Positions 60,379 to 64,000 of a stretch of 64,000 nt of DNA are shown here, one piece after another. The DNA comes from Nonomuraea thailandensis (lineage in GTDB: Bacteria > Actinomycetota > Actinomycetes > Streptosporangiales > Streptosporangiaceae). Location of the stretch: assembly GCF_024172165.1 (NCBI RefSeq), contig NZ_JAMZEB010000002.1, forward strand, positions 620,001 to 684,000, given 5' to 3'. Position 1 is the stretch's first letter. Every line of letters begins with the position of its first letter. The notes beneath the pieces are model-generated. The model searched no databases. It saw nothing but the letters and a program-made list of their open reading frames with translations, and was not told the DNA's origin. The position numbers and the translations under genes are program-made.

Positions 60379-63342
60379 GGCGCGCAGCGCCTCGGGGTCG
60401 AGGTCCGGCCGCTGCTCCAGCATCTCGACGACGCGGCGGCACTGCCGGCCGTGCAGATCGTTCAGGTCGCCGGCCGAGTACAGGACCGTGATCACGTCGC
60501 CGGCCGGCATCCTGTGCGCGTCCGCCTCCAGCTGCCGCAGCACCCGCTCGGTGTAGCGCGGGTTCGGCGAGCACTCCAGGGCGGCCAGGTACAGGTCACG
60601 GTGGGGAGCGCTGCTCAGCAGGAGGCGCAGCAGGCAGGCGACCGGGCTGCCGGGCTGCGCGTCGAGCCGGCCGCCGACCTCCACCGCGTAGGGGAGCAGG
60701 TCCAGGAAGAGATGCGCCATCTCGCTGTCGTCGCGGAAGGAGATCGCCCGCATCCAGTCCGCGGTCGGCGTGGCGCCTGTCGCCCTGTGCTGGTAGGGGT
60801 AGCTCAGCAGAGTGTCCGGCCAGGTGAAGAAGACCATCTCGCGCAGGTCGAACTCCGGGTCCCGGTCGAACTCCAGCCGCATCACCCTGCTCCTGCCGTC
60901 CAGGAAGTGGCGGACCCAGATCGTGCGCGTGAGCGAGTCCCACTCCGCCCTGCTGAGCTGGGAGTGCCACAGCCGGGCGATCCTGCGCCAGCGCTCGTTC
61001 GCGTGCTCGGGCTGCTCGACGTCGAACAGCCGGGCGCCCGGCAGGGGCTCGTCCGACGACAGCACGGCGAGCAGCATCAGGTTGACGCTGTAGGCGGCGC
61101 AGCGCGCGGTCAGCTCCGCCTGAACCGGCTGGTACGCCTCATGGGCGGCGCCGGGGACGGCCCGGAGCGACTGCGAGAAGAGCCCGCACAGGTGCCGTGT
61201 CAGCAGCGCGCGCCGGTCGCGGGGCACCTCGCTCGCGATGCCGTGCCGCAGGAAGTCCACGGTGGGGGCGCGCACGCTCAGGGCCGCGAACGACAGCAGC
61301 GCCTGGAGGAGATCGTCGTTGGCCCTGGCAGGCCGGCGGCGCGCCTCGGCGAACGCCAGCTCCTCCACCATCTCGACGAGCTCCCTGACGACCATGCGCG
61401 CGACCAGGTACTCGCCGAACGTGGCGTGCAGGAACTCGTAGGTCTTCAGCCGCTGCTCGTCGCGCAGCGCCTGCGTCGTGTGGATGAAGAAGAAGCCGCC
61501 GATCACGCCCTCCGCCGGGCTCAGCGGGCGGCGCAGGCCCTGCGGGCGGGGCGCCTGCCGCGGTTGCAGCGCCCGCAGGTCGGCGTCCAGGTCCTGCTCG
61601 GCGATCCACTGCAGGCCGCGGTTGAACATCGCGAACGCCGTGATCGACAGGCGCCGCAGCTCGTCCTCCACGGCCTGCCCGAGGTCGCCGTCCGCGAGGT
61701 GCGGGCGGGACTTGCCGACCTCGCGGACGGCGAAGTCGTGCAGCAGCCGCTCGTACAGCTCCGCCTCGTGGAGGTCCTCGCGCAGGTGCCGCAGGGCGTT
61801 GGCGTCGGCGTCGTACAGGGCGAGCATGAGCAGCAGCAGCGGCTGCTCGCCGAGCTTCGGCACCGCCAGGACGCGGTCCAGCGGCAGCGGCTCCAGGTCG
61901 CGTTCGGTGAAGTACTCGTGGTTGGCGTCGTTCCAGACGGTGACCCACTGGCGGATCTGGTCGTCCTCGAAGGGCTCCAGACGGATGACGTAGGAGAGCT
62001 GGGGCAGCCGTGCCCGGTCGGCGACGGCGATCCTGGAGGTGACGATGACCGCCAGCGCCCGGCCCTTCTCCGCCTGCTCGTGCTGGAACTGGGCGACGCG
62101 CTCCAGATAGTCGGTCTGGCTCACGCCGGTCGCCTGGAGCAACTCGTCGAATCCGTCGAGCATGACGACGGGCAGCGCGCCCTCGGCGGCGTGGACGAAC
62201 TCCGGCCACGACAGCTGCTCGTCCAGCGCCGCGCTGATGCCGTGCTCGATCTGCGCGAGCACGTCGGCGTCGGCCGGGACGCCGCGCAGCTCGACCCTGA
62301 GGGGGAGGAACTCGGTGGCGGGCAGGCGGGCGGCGAGCATGCGCGTCAGCACGGACTTGCCCGCGCCCGGCTGGCCGAGAACGAGGAGAGGCGAGTCGGT
62401 GGCCCGGGGAAGCGTGAGATGCCCGGACAGGAAGCTGTCCAGGTCGCGCCGACGGGGGAGCGTCGACCAGCCCTCCTCCAGCGCGACCGGCCGCTCGCCG
62501 GCGGGCAGCAGGCGGTAGTCGGGGGTGAGGTACCCCTCCTCCAGCGTGGGGACCGTCAACCCGGCCGGCATGCGCGTCGAGGAGAGGATCGGCCGCCTGA
62601 GCGCCGCCTGGTTCGACCGGATCAACGCCGCCAGCCGGTCGGACGGGCCGCGGCCGCCGGGGATCCTGGCGAGCTGCTCCCGCAGATCCGCCATGCCCCG
62701 GGACAGGTTTCTGACCTCCTGCCTGGTGGCCTGGTGATCGACGCGGTCGGACCAGCACGCGACCTCGGGGAACTCGGCGCAGAGCCGGCGGAACAGCTCC
62801 TCGTAGCGGCGCGACGCCCGAGTGGTCACCTCGTGCGGGAACCTGTCGCGAGAGGTCTCGTCCCAGGTGTCCCAGACGGCGAGCCCCCGCAGGAGTTCGC
62901 ACAGCCCGTCGGTGAAGGTCCGGTACAGGTCCCTGAGGTCGGCCAGCACCTGCTCGTAGGGCCAGGTCGGGCTCGGCATGGGCAGGGGCGCGAGCAGGAT
63001 GGGGCTGACACCGGTCCCGGTGATCCTCCGCTGCTCCTCAGGGGTGAGCTCGCGCAGCACGTCCATCTCGGACAGCGCCTCCAGGTAGGCGGTGACCACG
63101 ATGACCGAGTGGGCCGCCACCATCCGCTGCGTCGCGTCGTACCGGCTCAGCCCCTTCACCTTGTCGCGCAGCGTCCTGATGAAGGCGTCGCCGAGCCGGA
63201 CCGCCTCCGCGCGGGCGTCGAACAGGTCGACGGCCTGCATCCCGAACAGCGCCAGGGACGACGCCCGGTCGAGGAGGTTCGTGATCCTGCTGGGCCCTCC
63301 GAGCAGGACCACGGAATGGTGGTAGGTCAGGATCTGCCGCAC
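60274..63342 (-). CDS. NACHT-domain STAND NTPase
   Basis: 1022-aa multidomain NTPase. N-terminal helical domain (1-300; LLDRASSLALFGMQAVDLFD), NACHT at about 317-480: Walker A LGQPGAGKS (322-330), Walker B VVMLDGFDEL (392-401), sensor TSR (435-437), then winged-helix/helical segments and a large helical C-terminus. The N-terminal domain resembles the NACHT-associated helical (NNH) domains known in bacteria. Family members include anti-phage bNACHT proteins, so immunity is a reasonable guess. GTG start after GGGAG. No partner gene is coupled to it. Confidence 0.85.
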   Translation of the reverse strand: MRQILTYHHSVVLLGGPSRITNLLDRASSLALFGMQAVDLFDARAEAVRLGDAFIRTLRDKVKGLSRYDATQRMVAAHSVIVVTAYLEALSEMDVLRELTPEEQRRITGTGVSPILLAPLPMPSPTWPYEQVLADLRDLYRTFTDGLCELLRGLAVWDTWDETSRDRFPHEVTTRASRRYEELFRRLCAEFPEVACWSDRVDHQATRQEVRNLSRGMADLREQLARIPGGRGPSDRLAALIRSNQAALRRPILSSTRMPAGLTVPTLEEGYLTPDYRLLPAGERPVALEEGWSTLPRRRDLDSFLSGHLTLPRATDSPLLVLGQPGAGKSVLTRMLAARLPATEFLPLRVELRGVPADADVLAQIEHGISAALDEQLSWPEFVHAAEGALPVVMLDGFDELLQATGVSQTDYLERVAQFQHEQAEKGRALAVIVTSRIAVADRARLPQLSYVIRLEPFEDDQIRQWVTVWNDANHEYFTERDLEPLPLDRVLAVPKLGEQPLLLLMLALYDADANALRHLREDLHEAELYERLLHDFAVREVGKSRPHLADGDLGQAVEDELRRLSITAFAMFNRGLQWIAEQDLDADLRALQPRQAPRPQGLRRPLSPAEGVIGGFFFIHTTQALRDEQRLKTYEFLHATFGEYLVARMVVRELVEMVEELAFAEARRRPARANDDLLQALLSFAALSVRAPTVDFLRHGIASEVPRDRRALLTRHLCGLFSQSLRAVPGAAHEAYQPVQAELTARCAAYSVNLMLLAVLSSDEPLPGARLFDVEQPEHANERWRRIARLWHSQLSRAEWDSLTRTIWVRHFLDGRSRVMRLEFDRDPEFDLREMVFFTWPDTLLSYPYQHRATGATPTADWMRAISFRDDSEMAHLFLDLLPYAVEVGGRLDAQPGSPVACLLRLLLSSAPHRDLYLAALECSPNPRYTERVLRQLEADAHRMPAGDVITVLYSAGDLNDLHGRQCRRVVEMLEQRPDLDPEALRALRARQPQDQPGPWPALDPEVSPVSPGDVPGDRQP

Positions 63343-63382
63343 GTCTCCCAGTCTGCCGAAGATCGCGGGCCGGGGGAGCCGT

Positions 63383-64000
63383 TCAGCTCTCGGCGCCGAG
63401 CGCGATCGTCTCGGCCACCTCGGCGTGCCTCGACTCCTCCTCGGCGGCGAACCGCTCGGCGTCGATCCGGTCCGCGATCTCCTCGTCCTGCCGCATCAGC
63501 GCGTCCAGCGACTGCCCGGCCATCTCCAGCACGCCCATGTCCGCGTACGCCTGCCGCAGCCGCGGGCTCCACAGCCCGATGTCCTTGACGCACGGCACGA
63601 TCCGGCTGAACAGCAGCGACCGGAACGCCCGCAGGTAGTCGGAGCGGTCCGTGGCCTCCATGGCCTCGTCCACCTCGGCCTTGGACAGGCCCAGGTTCTC
63701 CCACGTCTCCCGGCCGCGCAGCCGGTCGCGCATCAGGTAGCAGCCCTCGATGACGAACTCCTCGCGCTCGCGCAGCTCGCCGTCGGACAGGCCGCGGTAG
63801 TGGTCGCGCAGCGCCATCCGGCCGAAGGCGACGTGCCGGGCCTCGTCCTGCATCACGTACGAGAGGATCTGCTTGGGCAGCGGCTTGGTGGTGATGTCGC
63901 GCATCACCCCGAACGCCGCCAGCGCCAGCCCCTCGATGAGCACCTGCATCCCCAGGTACGGCATGTCCCAGCGGGAGTCGCTCAGCGTGCTGTCGAGCAG
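63383..64000 (-). CDS. Ferritin-like domain protein, partial (5' end beyond the window)
   Basis: The frame is open to the window edge and enters with LLDSTLSDSRWD. Visible C-terminal 206 residues: MPYLGMQVLIEGLALAAFG, DEARHVAFGRMALRD with the E-x-x-H di-iron motif, and EEESRHAEVAETIALGAES. It resembles the AurF/ferritin-like di-iron oxygenases of actinomycetes. It precedes the NACHT gene on the same strand with a 40-bp gap; joint transcription is possible. Confidence 0.85.
   Translation of the reverse strand: MLDSTLSDSRWDMPYLGMQVLIEGLALAAFGVMRDITTKPLPKQILSYVMQDEARHVAFGRMALRDHYRGLSDGELREREEFVIEGCYLMRDRLRGRETWENLGLSKAEVDEAMEATDRSDYLRAFRSLLFSRIVPCVKDIGLWSPRLRQAYADMGVLEMAGQSLDALMRQDEEIADRIDAERFAAEEESRHAEVAETIALGAES

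Noticed and set aside
60451..63588. 1045-aa frame antisense to the NACHT gene
   Set aside because: No recognisable domain, and the minus-strand frame has intact Walker motifs.

Overview
The window comes from a high-GC actinomycete. The base composition, heavy use of GTG/TTG starts, SigE-type sigma factor, class A beta-lactamase, and the many start codons placed 5-8 bases after a TANNNT -10 box (leaderless transcripts) all fit. A Streptosporangiales-type genome (Nonomuraea-like) is an inference from protein style, not proven. No tRNA, rRNA, insertion sequence, phage or CRISPR array was seen; the content is mostly chromosomal housekeeping plus accessory genes.

Layout. 1-7.7 kb: MarR regulator, type II thymidine kinase with a repeat-derived tail, a small membrane protein followed by hyuA-hyuB (hydantoinase/oxoprolinase), a beta-hydroxyacid dehydrogenase diverging from a histidine phosphatase, and a uridine-kinase-like protein. 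7.8-12.9 kb: CaiB-type CoA-transferase, a fused AccD-AccA carboxyltransferase, and a SigE-family sigma factor translationally coupled to a large duplicated membrane-anchored protein. 12.9-25.5 kb: two coupled unknown proteins, nitrilase-family amidase, DUF418 and TAP-like membrane hydrolase, DapC-like aminotransferase, GNAT protein with a possible leader peptide, small lipoprotein, FUSC protein, alpha/beta hydrolase, cyanuric acid hydrolase/barbiturase-family enzyme, PadR regulator coupled to a membrane-anchored HD (Rel-hydrolase-like) protein, SseB protein and a short prepilin peptidase.

25.5-29.5 kb: the shikimate operon aroC-aroK-aroB-aroQ, every junction overlapping by 4 bp, extended by an SGNH hydrolase. 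29.5-35.5 kb: a repeat-rich noncoding stretch, dinG-type helicase, a Gln/Pro-rich disordered protein, a CPA1 Na+/H+ antiporter and a UBP-type zinc finger. 35.5-42.3 kb: a branched-chain-amino-acid-type ABC importer (livF-livG, livH-livM, binding protein) with an acyl-CoA ligase gene embedded in the same overlapping operon, suggesting uptake coupled to CoA activation of a carboxylate.

42.3-48.5 kb is a decaying neighbourhood. A SnoaL/NTF2-like pseudogene, a frameshifted alpha/beta hydrolase remnant, a truncated GNAT gene and a regulator reduced to its UTRA domain sit between intact methyltransferase, DinB, endonuclease/phosphatase and TetR genes. 48.5-58.4 kb: a class A beta-lactamase coupled to a class A penicillin-binding protein, an epoxide-hydrolase-like enzyme, a lipoprotein, a DUF202 pair, two tandem zinc-ribbon paralogues, and a heterodimeric ABC exporter with one degenerate ATP site. 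58.5-64 kb: a nucleoside deaminase, an orphan sensor kinase, a large NACHT NTPase (the best candidate for an immune-type STAND protein) and a ferritin-like protein cut by the window end.
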